A stretch of DNA of 64,000 nt from Phycisphaerales bacterium UBA7800 (GTDB taxonomy: Bacteria > Planctomycetota > Phycisphaerae > Phycisphaerales > Phycisphaeraceae). Of this stretch, positions 27,333 to 34,630 are shown one piece after another. Where the stretch lies: contig DLCK01000084.1 of assembly GCA_002480565.1 (NCBI GenBank), positions 1 through 64,000 on the forward strand. Reading direction: 5' to 3'. Both the position numbers and the translations under genes were made by a program. Positions within the stretch are counted from its first letter, which is position 1. Each line of letters opens with the position of its first letter. The notes beneath the pieces were generated by a model that was not told the DNA's origin, did no database searches, and saw nothing but the letters and a program-made list of their open reading frames with translations.

Positions 27333-28064
27333 TCAGTCCAACCCTTCATTGGGATTCCAGTACGGCTCCCAACTGCTGCCTTTGGAAGTTGTGGTCAGAC
27401 CGACACGATTCATCCGTTGCGCATTGACATGACCATCCGCAAAGACCACATTAAAACTACTGCTATGTCGTTCGCCAACCTTGGAACGATGATCAATGCC
27501 GGTGTAGTGATTGGCACCATAAAGTCCGTCCATGTTCAAGCGATACCGAATCGGCTTGGCAACACTGGATATCCTGCGCAACGGGTATGTCGCATAGTTG
27601 TTGGCATTGCCATGATTCATATTCATGGTGTAGTGAATCCATGGCCCTGTTCCGGTGTCACCATATAACAACGGCTTACCGGTAACGAAAAAATTCTCAG
27701 CAACAGATGGACAGGAAAAACTTTCAGGATCGATCAGACTGTAGGAAAGTCTGGAGTGATCCCCGAACTTGGCAAGCAACTCATACCATGGCCGATTGGA
27801 GGTATCGCCATTCCAAAATTTAACATACTCAACAATGGAGCCAAGCATGTTGTCATCGTAATCCTGAGCATAAAGAAAAACACCCAGTCCAATGGTTTTG
27901 AGATTGTTCGAACACTTAATCGCATTAGCTGCCCCACGCGCCTTGGCCAAAGCAGGTAACAAAATGGAAATCAGGATTGAGATAATCGAAATCACCACAA
28001 GCAACTCAATGAGTGTAAAACCTTTGGGACGGCTAATTCTGGTGACATGAATCGGTAGCTTCAT
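27333..28064 (-). CDS. prepilin-type N-terminal cleavage/methylation protein (H-X9-DG type)
   Basis: The start at 28064 gives MKLPIHVTRISRPKGFTLIE, placing the prepilin peptidase site G/FTLIE correctly with a following hydrophobic helix; the longer frame from 28190 adds unlikely residues. AAGGCAGGT precedes the ATG. The C-terminal motif HSSSFNVVFADGHV is the H-X9-DG signature of the large planctomycete/verrucomicrobial pseudopilin family. These proteins often sit beside carbohydrate-utilisation genes; their role is not settled. It is the first gene of the leftward arm of the carbohydrate locus. Confidence 0.9.
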   Translation of the reverse strand: MKLPIHVTRISRPKGFTLIELLVVISIISILISILLPALAKARGAANAIKCSNNLKTIGLGVFLYAQDYDDNMLGSIVEYVKFWNGDTSNRPWYELLAKFGDHSRLSYSLIDPESFSCPSVAENFFVTGKPLLYGDTGTGPWIHYTMNMNHGNANNYATYPLRRISSVAKPIRYRLNMDGLYGANHYTGIDHRSKVGERHSSSFNVVFADGHVNAQRMNRVGLTTTSKGSSWEPYWNPNEGLD

Positions 28065-28486
28065 GGTTAACCTGCCTTCATTCTGATCATGATTTTTGCC
28101 ATCGCTAATCCACTGAAAGGTAATGCCTCTGCGGGCATGCTGGCACATAGAAATGCCATTTTGTTCCTGTAGAGTATTTTTCACCAGCAACCCTCAAAAG
28201 TCAACGTATTTTGATTATTTAATTTAAAGTAATATCAAATTTACACCTATTAATTCCCAAAGCCACTTACTTGAAATAAGTCACCCAACAATACCACGCA
28301 TATCTTAAAATGCATTTAAGCCACAATACAGGCACTTTTTTCCAATAAAATCAATTCCACCCCCAATTACAACACGACAACCCGGAATCGGCCACTAGGA
28401 ATATTTTTGATATTTCACTTGATCCGCAATCAGCCCGTGACTATGCTTGTGCTAGTGTATTCTTTGCTAGAGAAAGCCATTTCATC
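28065..28486. other. divergent control region of the carbohydrate locus
   Basis: This AT-rich 422-base gap separates the leftward pseudopilin gene from the rightward oxidoreductase gene. It contains a near-perfect 17-bp palindrome at 28265-28281 (ACTTACTTGAAATAAGT, one mismatched pair), a candidate operator. I could not pick out convincing promoter hexamers. No gene is seen. Confidence 0.45.
28265..28281. promoter_or_regulatory. 17-bp palindrome in the divergent control region
   Basis: ACTTACTTGAAATAAGT is symmetric about its central G apart from one position. It lies about 200 bases from both divergent starts. Control of both arms by the nearby AraC-type protein is possible but not shown. 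Confidence 0.35.
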
Positions 28487-29503
28487 ATGATCAAACTGGC
28501 AATCATCGGTGCTGGTCGCCATTCATCGCTCCATCACGGGCCGGCAATTGCTGCGTTAAAACATCGACTCAGGCGTGCTGTTGTTGTCGATCGCAATGCA
28601 GTAGCTGGAGAAAAATATGCTCAAGCATTCAAATTGGATCAAGCATATGTTCAAATCGACCGCATGCTTGAAATCGAAAAACCAGATGCGTTGATCGTGG
28701 TGACTCCCGAGCAGATCACCGCGACGATGGTTCGTGAGTTACTGCCCTGCCAATTGCCGATGCTGGTAGAAAAACCATTTGGTGAAAACCTTACCCAAAC
28801 CCAACAGCTTTGCGATGAAGTCCAGGCCAACCCACAGCAACCTGCCCGGATCATGCTGTCAATGAATCGACGCTTCGCCCCGGTGTGCTTAAAGGCCATG
28901 CAGTTTCTCAAAGAACGTTTCACATCGCGCCCCGTCCAACACATCCGTGGCACGATGTTGCGTCACGCTCGGTTTGATTCCAACTTTCTGCCAGCAACAG
29001 GCGTTCATGTCATTGACACGGTTCACATGTTCGCAGGCAGTCCAGCAATACAGGTATCACCACAAATCAGTCAATTAAGCAATGCAGGCATTGGTGCAGT
29101 GTCAGCTCAATTGCAGTTTACAAATGGTTTGACTGGCGACCTGCTAATCCACACCGATTGCGGGCAACTGGCTGAACAGTACGACATTTTTGGATCAGGT
29201 TATCGAATCTGTGTTGACTACTTTCACGGACTGACCGTTTATGAATCCGACCAGATCGTGTATCAGCAGATGTACCCCCAGGCCATCCCCATCCCCCAAC
29301 GCGAAGGTGCCATCACGGAGTTGGAAGCCTTTCTGGATCATGTCGAATCAGGCGACTTAATTTTATCACCCAATCCCAACGACGCGTTGGCAGCAGCGTG
29401 GGTTGCGGATCAGTTACAAGCATGCGCATTAGACAACAGGAACGAACTTGATGGAACTACTCCAAGCTCTGCAAAACAATCAAGCCTATCAACAACACTT
29501 TGA
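28487..29503 (+). CDS. Gfo/Idh/MocA family oxidoreductase
   Basis: This 338-residue NAD(P)-dependent dehydrogenase-like protein has an N-terminal Rossmann fold (MIKLAIIGAGRHSSLHHGP). The family motif is VEKPFGENLTQTQQL, with the EKP lysine present, and the substrate domain includes GVHVIDTVHMFAG. Family members oxidise or reduce sugars and sugar acids. It overlaps the heparinase-like gene by 53 bases, indicating translational coupling, so it probably processes a product of that lyase. Substrate not assignable. Confidence 0.9.
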   Translation: MIKLAIIGAGRHSSLHHGPAIAALKHRLRRAVVVDRNAVAGEKYAQAFKLDQAYVQIDRMLEIEKPDALIVVTPEQITATMVRELLPCQLPMLVEKPFGENLTQTQQLCDEVQANPQQPARIMLSMNRRFAPVCLKAMQFLKERFTSRPVQHIRGTMLRHARFDSNFLPATGVHVIDTVHMFAGSPAIQVSPQISQLSNAGIGAVSAQLQFTNGLTGDLLIHTDCGQLAEQYDIFGSGYRICVDYFHGLTVYESDQIVYQQMYPQAIPIPQREGAITELEAFLDHVESGDLILSPNPNDALAAAWVADQLQACALDNRNELDGTTPSSAKQSSLSTTL

Positions 29504-31742
29504 ACCAGGACTCTACGAAATCATTTACAACTTTGTGGCACCCGAATTTGACCCACAAAGTATGACCTTTGACTGGCACGGCCGTGCCACCGGCCCATGG
29601 GATTATGCTCCAAGTGGTCCAAACCAAGGAGACTGCTTGCTGCCTTGTGTTCACTTTTCAAGCAGCACAGGTATCAACACCAAGGCTCGCACCTTCATCC
29701 CGCGCCAGTCAGAATTGGATCAAAAACATTTCAATGGGCGATTGGGGTTTCGTGTAAAGCACGCAGGAAAAATCGCCTTAAATGTATCCACCCCGCTACA
29801 AGTCCAATGGCTTAGCGCAGACATCAAGCAGGTCAAAGACTTTGTTGACACGTCACTGACCTTTGCCAATGTTGATACAAAATGCCTGTTTTTCATGGAT
29901 CAAAAGCGATTGTCACAACTGCGTGAAAGTTGGGGCAAAGCGCCATGGAGTCATGCCCTGGATAAAGCTCTGGATGATTGTGGACGCTTTGGACCTCCTA
30001 AAACGCAGGAAGAAGCACGCGAAGTTGCAACCAGGTTCCTCAAAACGAACCAGGTATACGAAGACAATGTCGTGTTCTGGGGCGACTATCTGCTGTGCTT
30101 GTCATTGCGTGTCCTTCTGTTTGAACGCCAAGCAGACACCATGCAATTGATCCAGTGGATCGACGCCCTGGTTTCATTGCCAGTATGGGGTCGCAGTTCA
30201 GACCCCAATGGCCTGGATCACAACAACGACCTCTCGGCAGACTTTAACATGATCGGCCTTGCGGTCGCCTTGAACTGGCACAACGCACGACTTGGCGAAT
30301 CACGCGTAGAACGCATCAAACAAAAAATCCGTTACCAAGCCCAGCAAATGCTCCACTGGATCACCACTGGGCGAAGTTCCTGGCCGGGTGTGAATACTCA
30401 GAACCATGCTTACTTTGGATATCAAACTTTGCTTATGGCAGGGGCCGTGTTATTGGATGACAACAAGGATGATCCCGAGGCATTGGATTTCTTGCAGATT
30501 GCAGCAGCAGCTTTCAGACGTTTCACCAGCAATCTTCCTTCTGACGGTTCATACCATGAAGGCATCGGATACATTTCCTTTGGCTTGCTTGGACTACTCC
30601 CCTCTCTGATGTTACTTGAGCAGATCACCGATCAATCATGGATGCCCCATGAATGGTTTGATGCACATTTCCCAGCCATGAATGCATTGACACCTTTGCA
30701 TTGCAACAGTGGTTTTCATGTCGATGATGGCGATGGATGCTACCCATGTAACGCAGCGTTTACGCTATGGGCATCACGTCAAAGTCCCAATTCCCAGACA
30801 CGTAAAGCAGCGGGTCAACTGCTGGCCAAACTTACTGAGGTCGACAAAAACGCACTTTTGGAAGGCAAGTATCTGATCGGCAATTTCTGGTTAACGCTGC
30901 TATCCCCGGATGTGTTTGATCTGACAGATGTACTGCCCCAGTTCAAGTCTCAATCAACACCCTACACCTTGCTGCCCTCTGCGGGTTACTGTGTCAGCCA
31001 CCTTTCGGATCATCGCAAAGCTTATTTCCTAACCGCCCCACCGCATGGCCACGAATTGTTTAGCCGCGAACAGCACACCTACGCTTACGGTCATCACCAT
31101 CCTGACACAGGCAACGTCCTGCTGATCGACAAGGGGAACTGGGTGCTGGCGGACACCGGTTACACCTACTGTAAAGCGAGTAGCGAACACAATGTTTTAC
31201 TCGTCGATGAACAAGGCCAATACAACGACAACTATGTCTGGATGCCCCCACCACCATGGGATATCAAACCCAGCAAGGTACAAGTCGATGTACACGATAA
31301 CATCGTCCGGGCAACCATCGACATGGCTTATATCTATCCTAAACAGCTTGGCCTTAAGACTTGGCAGCGCACGGTGATTACAGCCGAGGGTTGCATGGCA
31401 GTCGTCGACCATGTCACAACAAACCAACCCGCAAAATTGACAGTCAGTTGGGGTTCAGACGCGACATGGACCCAGTCATCAGATAACCGTTGGGAAAATG
31501 GTTTGGGCTGGACACTTTCAATCCATGGCGATCCCACCACCGTCACACCGCAAACCATCAGACCTGCTAGACGCCGCATGGACCGCAGCATCGACTGGCA
31601 TGTTCTGAGATTAACCAGCGACATACCTGTCACAAACTATCGTCTGCAGAGTCTCTTTCTCGCTCCGGAATTCCAGGACGATACAGCCACATTACGCACA
31701 CGCATGGGATTGGATAATCTGGCAGTCAGTTATTCCACTTGA
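29451..31742 (+). CDS. heparinase II/III family protein
   Basis: This 763-residue protein has the layout of heparinase II/III-like polysaccharide lyases: an alpha toroid (about 130-490; motifs NHAYFGYQTLLMAGAVLL and SYHEGIGYISFGLLGLLP) and a C-terminal beta sandwich. The latter includes AYGHHHPDTGNVLL, which matches the His-rich region of the family. The ATG at 29451 is used, with AGGA at 29438-29441. No signal peptide is seen, so it should act on oligosaccharides in the cytoplasm. Its 3' end overlaps the convergent AraC gene by 13 bases. The uronic-acid glycan is unknown. Confidence 0.87.
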   Translation: MELLQALQNNQAYQQHFEPGLYEIIYNFVAPEFDPQSMTFDWHGRATGPWDYAPSGPNQGDCLLPCVHFSSSTGINTKARTFIPRQSELDQKHFNGRLGFRVKHAGKIALNVSTPLQVQWLSADIKQVKDFVDTSLTFANVDTKCLFFMDQKRLSQLRESWGKAPWSHALDKALDDCGRFGPPKTQEEAREVATRFLKTNQVYEDNVVFWGDYLLCLSLRVLLFERQADTMQLIQWIDALVSLPVWGRSSDPNGLDHNNDLSADFNMIGLAVALNWHNARLGESRVERIKQKIRYQAQQMLHWITTGRSSWPGVNTQNHAYFGYQTLLMAGAVLLDDNKDDPEALDFLQIAAAAFRRFTSNLPSDGSYHEGIGYISFGLLGLLPSLMLLEQITDQSWMPHEWFDAHFPAMNALTPLHCNSGFHVDDGDGCYPCNAAFTLWASRQSPNSQTRKAAGQLLAKLTEVDKNALLEGKYLIGNFWLTLLSPDVFDLTDVLPQFKSQSTPYTLLPSAGYCVSHLSDHRKAYFLTAPPHGHELFSREQHTYAYGHHHPDTGNVLLIDKGNWVLADTGYTYCKASSEHNVLLVDEQGQYNDNYVWMPPPPWDIKPSKVQVDVHDNIVRATIDMAYIYPKQLGLKTWQRTVITAEGCMAVVDHVTTNQPAKLTVSWGSDATWTQSSDNRWENGLGWTLSIHGDPTTVTPQTIRPARRRMDRSIDWHVLRLTSDIPVTNYRLQSLFLAPEFQDDTATLRTRMGLDNLAVSYST

Positions 31743-32602
31743 GCCTGATCGATTGGATTCTGCTCGAAGTGCTTACTGCGAAATTCTGTAGGTGTCATTT
31801 GGTAGGCTTTGCGAAAAGCCATGTTCAGATTTTTGGTACTCTCAAAACCCGACGCAGCAGCAATATCTGCGATCTTCATATTCGTCCGAAACAGCTGCTC
31901 AACCACATAACCAAGCCGGACACGATGCAGATAGGCCAATGGCGTGTCACCGGTTTCCTTATGGAAAACACGACTAAGATGACTGGCACTCACACCACAC
32001 ACCTGAGCCACTGCATTAATCCCCATTCCGGTTTGATAGTGTTCGGTGATGTATCCAATTGCCTGACGCACTAACGGTGAAAACTGTTCCTGTTCCTGCT
32101 GACGACAGCCTTGTTCAAGGATCAATAAAATCTCAACAAGCAGCATATTGGCACGAATCAAAGATTGCTCATCGGCAACGATAACGTAGGATTGAATCTG
32201 ACACATCAAGCCATAGGCTTTAGCTGCCATGTGTGGTTCCAGTCGGACTTCTGAGCGTAGCAAACGCTCATCAAAACCAGGCATCTCAAATCGACATGTC
32301 GCGTTTTGGAAGTTGCTGCCTTCAATTGATGTCAACCCGTGCAGTTCATTGGGATTGACGATGTAAAAGCACGAGCTGTCTGTTGTAAAGCTTTGTGGCG
32401 GGAGTCGAAAATACCCACCACCACTAGGACAATAGGTCATCTGATACAAGTTACTATGCAGATGTTCATCTGTGTTGCTATGGTCAATATCATGATTGAG
32501 CTTCATGAATTTGACACATGGATGACGCGTCTTGAGATAATCCAACAAATTCTGCATCATGAGATTTGGGGTTCCGACAACGACATGATCAATGACCTGC
32601 AT
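31730..32602 (-). CDS. AraC family transcriptional regulator
   Basis: The start at 32602 (MQVIDHVVVGTPNLMMQN) has AAAGG just upstream; an in-frame start at 32635 is possible. The protein is about 290 residues: an N-terminal cupin-like sensing domain (about 20-170) and a C-terminal pair of helix-turn-helix motifs (about 190-285; INAVAQVCGVSASHLSRVFH and MKIADIAAASGFESTKNLNM). It converges on the heparinase-like gene and probably activates the carbohydrate locus in response to a sugar. Its sites may include the palindromes at 28265 or 23492; this is inference. Confidence 0.9.
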   Translation of the reverse strand: MQVIDHVVVGTPNLMMQNLLDYLKTRHPCVKFMKLNHDIDHSNTDEHLHSNLYQMTYCPSGGGYFRLPPQSFTTDSSCFYIVNPNELHGLTSIEGSNFQNATCRFEMPGFDERLLRSEVRLEPHMAAKAYGLMCQIQSYVIVADEQSLIRANMLLVEILLILEQGCRQQEQEQFSPLVRQAIGYITEHYQTGMGINAVAQVCGVSASHLSRVFHKETGDTPLAYLHRVRLGYVVEQLFRTNMKIADIAAASGFESTKNLNMAFRKAYQMTPTEFRSKHFEQNPIDQAQVE

Positions 32603-32744
32603 GGGAGCCTTTAACACAAAGGCAATGAACCACACGGCAGTGATTTAATGATAGTCGGTTTATCTCAGATGTCGATTACAATCGCCTGATCAACGGTCGT
32701 AAAAAAACATCGCACAGAACAAAACATCACGTCCCATATCCATA

Positions 32745-32772
32745 TGAAACTCCCGCGGGAAACGAAGTTTCA
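32745..32772. other. mutually exclusive small hairpins
   Basis: TGAAACT (32745-32751) pairs with AGTTTCA (32766-32772) around CCCGCGGG. A second GAAAC at about 32759-32763 can pair with the same GTTTC. Only one can form at a time. No neighbouring gene makes a switch role obvious. Confidence 0.25.
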
Positions 32773-32893
32773 CACTCCGCGCAGCAGCCCCGGTGTGCTC
32801 CATGAGATCGACACGTCCCTCATCCTCTCGGGGATGTTGCCAGCATGTCAGGCATGGTGAATTGCAATCGTTTCAACCTGCTGCAAACGGTGC

Positions 32894-32956
32894 GGCGTTG
32901 GCGTTGGTGTTGGTGCTGGCATTGGTGTTGGTGTTGGCGTTGGCGTTGGCGTTGGC
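32894..32956. repeat. hexamer tandem repeat GGCGTT
   Basis: Ten consecutive hexamers of GGCGTT or close variants (GGTGTT, GGTGCT, GGCATT), followed by GGC, fill 63 bases. Any translation through it would be an Ala-Leu/Val-Leu repeat, and I see no credible gene. Confidence 0.8.
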
Positions 32957-33217
32957 AGAAATACATTTCATAAATGGCTAATCAACCATTCCAAAAAATA
33001 TGCATTACCAGCGGTGCACCGGTCATGGCAAGACCACCCCGATTGCTTTTATTGTCTGGTATAAACCGCCGGAGACGCTCATTGCAGCCACAAGCGAAGC
33101 GTCCGGCAAATCAATGAGTGAGATTTTAGTCGAGGTTGCAAAATGGAGCGCATTTTGTGACGTCTTAACGCAGCTTAACAGCACTTCATGGTGCTTAGGG
33201 CAGGTGATCACGCGCAT

Positions 33218-33256
33218 AAAAAAACCCCTGTACTTATCCGTAAGCACAGGGGTTTA
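33218..33256 (-). terminator. intrinsic terminator of tRNA-Lys
   Basis: AAACCCCTGTACTTA (33222-33236) pairs with TAAGCACAGGGGTTT (33242-33256) with one mismatch and a five-base loop. On the minus strand the stem is followed by seven T residues. It lies 27 bases past the tRNA. Confidence 0.8.
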
Positions 33257-33283
33257 TTTGTTTTAGGTGATATATTCACCAAT

Positions 33284-33355
33284 GATCGGGGTGGGACTCG
33301 AACCCACAACCAGCGGCTTAAAAGGCCGATGCTCTACCATTGAGCTACCCAATCG
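33284..33355 (-). tRNA. tRNA-Lys (anticodon TTT)
   Basis: On the minus strand the acceptor arms GATTGGG and CCCGATC pair (one G-T). The D arm is GCTC-loop-GAGC, the anticodon loop is CTTTTAA (anticodon TTT), and the T arm is GTGGG-TTCGAGT-CCCAC. The 72-base cloverleaf is complete without an encoded CCA. It reads AAA and AAG lysine codons. A terminator follows. Confidence 0.93.
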
Positions 33356-33509
33356 TCAGAATTTATAATCCGGGTCTGAACCGGCTATATTTCATTTTAT
33401 CATACATGTCACACATCGGTGATCTGCATGCTCAACTTTGAATCAGGTCAAACCCTAAACCAAATTTGAGCCATGTATCATAAACAATTTTCTGGTCAGG
33501 TCAACTCAG

Positions 33510-34295
33510 TTAATCTACGGCTGGCAGGTTGAAAAATCGCTGAGCATTGGCATCCACCAATGTAACGAAATCATCGAGTGACATCTCACGTGCTTTAGCA
33601 ATAAAGTCCGCGACACATGCCACATAGCGTGGCTCATTGGGGCGGACTTTACGATGTGGGGCCGGCGTGAGATATGGGGAATCGGTTTCAATCATGATCC
33701 GATCCGCAGGCATGCGTTTGGCAGCATCGGCCAGATAGGGAGCACTGTTAAAGGTGGTGATTCCGGTAAAACTCACCATCGCCCCAAAGGCCAAAATCTT
33801 TTCCAACTCATCAAGCTGGCCAGTGAAACAGTGGAACACAAAACGTGTTGGATCAATGTCCGATGCGGTGAGTTGTGCGATGGTTTCGTCGGTTGCTTCA
33901 CGGTTGTGAATGATGATGGGCATGTCCGAAAGTTCGCTGCAGACTTCCAATTGCCAATCCAACATTGTTTTTTGCAACTCAATGGGCGGGTCCGGATAGT
34001 GATGGTCCAATCCCATTTCGCCTAAGGCAACGACCTTGGGATCAGATGCCAAAAGCCGCATGACACTTTGCACTTCCTGCTTGTCCTGGCATTGATCCGC
34101 ATAGTGCGGATGTACGCCAACGGTGCTGAAAATGTTGTTAAAGCGTCGGGTGAGTTCCAACCCTTTACGTGCATCTTCGGGCGTGGTCCCCACGGTAATC
34201 ATGCGGTCCACACCGTCAGCTGCGGCATTGGCAATCACCTGCTCAACACGTTCATGCAAAGGGTCATAAGTCAAATGGCAATGGGTATCAATCAT
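33510..34295 (-). CDS. tatD: TatD family metal-dependent hydrolase
   Basis: This 261-residue protein starts at 34295 (MIDTHCHLTYDPLHERV), placing the metal-binding HxH motif at the N-terminus as in all TatD proteins; longer frames run through the repeat at 34316-34378. Further motifs are VGVHPHYAD, ALGEMGLDHHY, FHCFTGQ and ETDSPYLTPAPHR. It is a metal-dependent TIM-barrel nuclease, probably a 3'-5' DNA exonuclease or a tRNA/D-aminoacyl processing enzyme. It stands alone, 21 bases downstream of a (GGGATTT)9 array. Confidence 0.93.
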   Translation of the reverse strand: MIDTHCHLTYDPLHERVEQVIANAAADGVDRMITVGTTPEDARKGLELTRRFNNIFSTVGVHPHYADQCQDKQEVQSVMRLLASDPKVVALGEMGLDHHYPDPPIELQKTMLDWQLEVCSELSDMPIIIHNREATDETIAQLTASDIDPTRFVFHCFTGQLDELEKILAFGAMVSFTGITTFNSAPYLADAAKRMPADRIMIETDSPYLTPAPHRKVRPNEPRYVACVADFIAKAREMSLDDFVTLVDANAQRFFNLPAVD

Positions 34296-34315
34296 GGCAG
34301 GCAGTATAACAGAGA

Positions 34316-34378
34316 GGGATTTGGGATTTGGGATTTGGGATTTGGGATTTGGGATTTGGGATTTGGGATTTGGGATTT
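34316..34378. repeat. heptamer tandem array (GGGATTT)9
   Basis: Nine exact copies of GGGATTT start 21 bases upstream of the tatD ATG. With four or more GGG runs spaced by four bases, the plus strand could form G-quadruplexes. Copy number could vary by slippage and change tatD promoter or leader spacing; this is inferred. Confidence 0.9.
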
Positions 34379-34457
34379 GATTCATTTTATAAAAACACCT
34401 GCGGGTTAGCGGTGCCGGCGAGACTCGTAACGGTTTTGGTGTCCAATGGATTTCTGG

Positions 34458-34480
34458 AGCGCTAAACCGCAAGCGGTTTA
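34458..34480. repeat. REP-like palindrome, left of the peptide operon
   Basis: AGCGC followed by the perfect palindrome TAAACCGCAAGCGGTTTA (34463-34480, eight-base arms). It matches the copy at 37569-37591 in the same orientation with three differences in the core. The two copies bracket the operon 34631-37531. Confidence 0.6.
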
Positions 34481-34484
34481 CACC

Positions 34485-34519
34485 TACTCCCTACTCCCTA
34501 CTCCCTACTCCCTACTCCC
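34485..34519. repeat. heptamer tandem array (TACTCCC)5
   Basis: Five exact copies of TACTCCC lie about 110 bases upstream of the nucleotidyltransferase gene. This is the second heptamer array in the same gap and shares the GGG/CCC core of the others. Confidence 0.9.
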
Positions 34520-34630
34520 TCACATTATCGGTCCCTGTTTAACAGATTGTCGTTGCGCTAAGTCATTTGCCGATAGGACTAAAGGGGGCAGTCTGCGCCG
34601 GCTGTAGATGATGTGTTCAAGGAGGATGAT

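Larger units (their letters stand above)
32603..33217. other. gene-poor region before tRNA-Lys
   Basis: This stretch of about 615 bases has only short, unconvincing reading frames. It contains competing small hairpins at 32745-32772, a hexamer repeat at 32894-32956 and a stem CAAAATG-GAGCG-CATTTTG at 33138-33156. It could hide a noncoding RNA, but nothing here matches a family I know. Confidence 0.4.
34296..34630. other. repeat-rich intergenic region
   Basis: This gap between divergent tatD and the nucleotidyltransferase gene contains three repeats: GGGATTT x9 (34316-34378), a REP-like palindrome (34458-34480) and TACTCCC x5 (34485-34519). The promoters of both genes must lie in or beside these repeats. 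No gene is seen. Confidence 0.6.

Noticed and set aside
32793..32981. A 62-codon rightward frame encoding an Ala-Leu/Val-Leu run
   Set aside because: It is a translation of the GGCGTT hexamer repeat, has no ribosome binding site, and low-complexity codons explain the open frame.
33000..33266. Overlapping short frames on both strands (88 codons rightward, 74 codons leftward) before tRNA-Lys
   Set aside because: Both run through the tRNA terminator hairpin, neither has a good start signal, and neither resembles a known protein.
34296..34472. N-terminal extension of TatD through the GGGATTT array
   Set aside because: The extension would be IPNPKSQ-type repeats from the heptamer array; TatD normally begins right at the HxH motif, which the ATG at 34295 provides.
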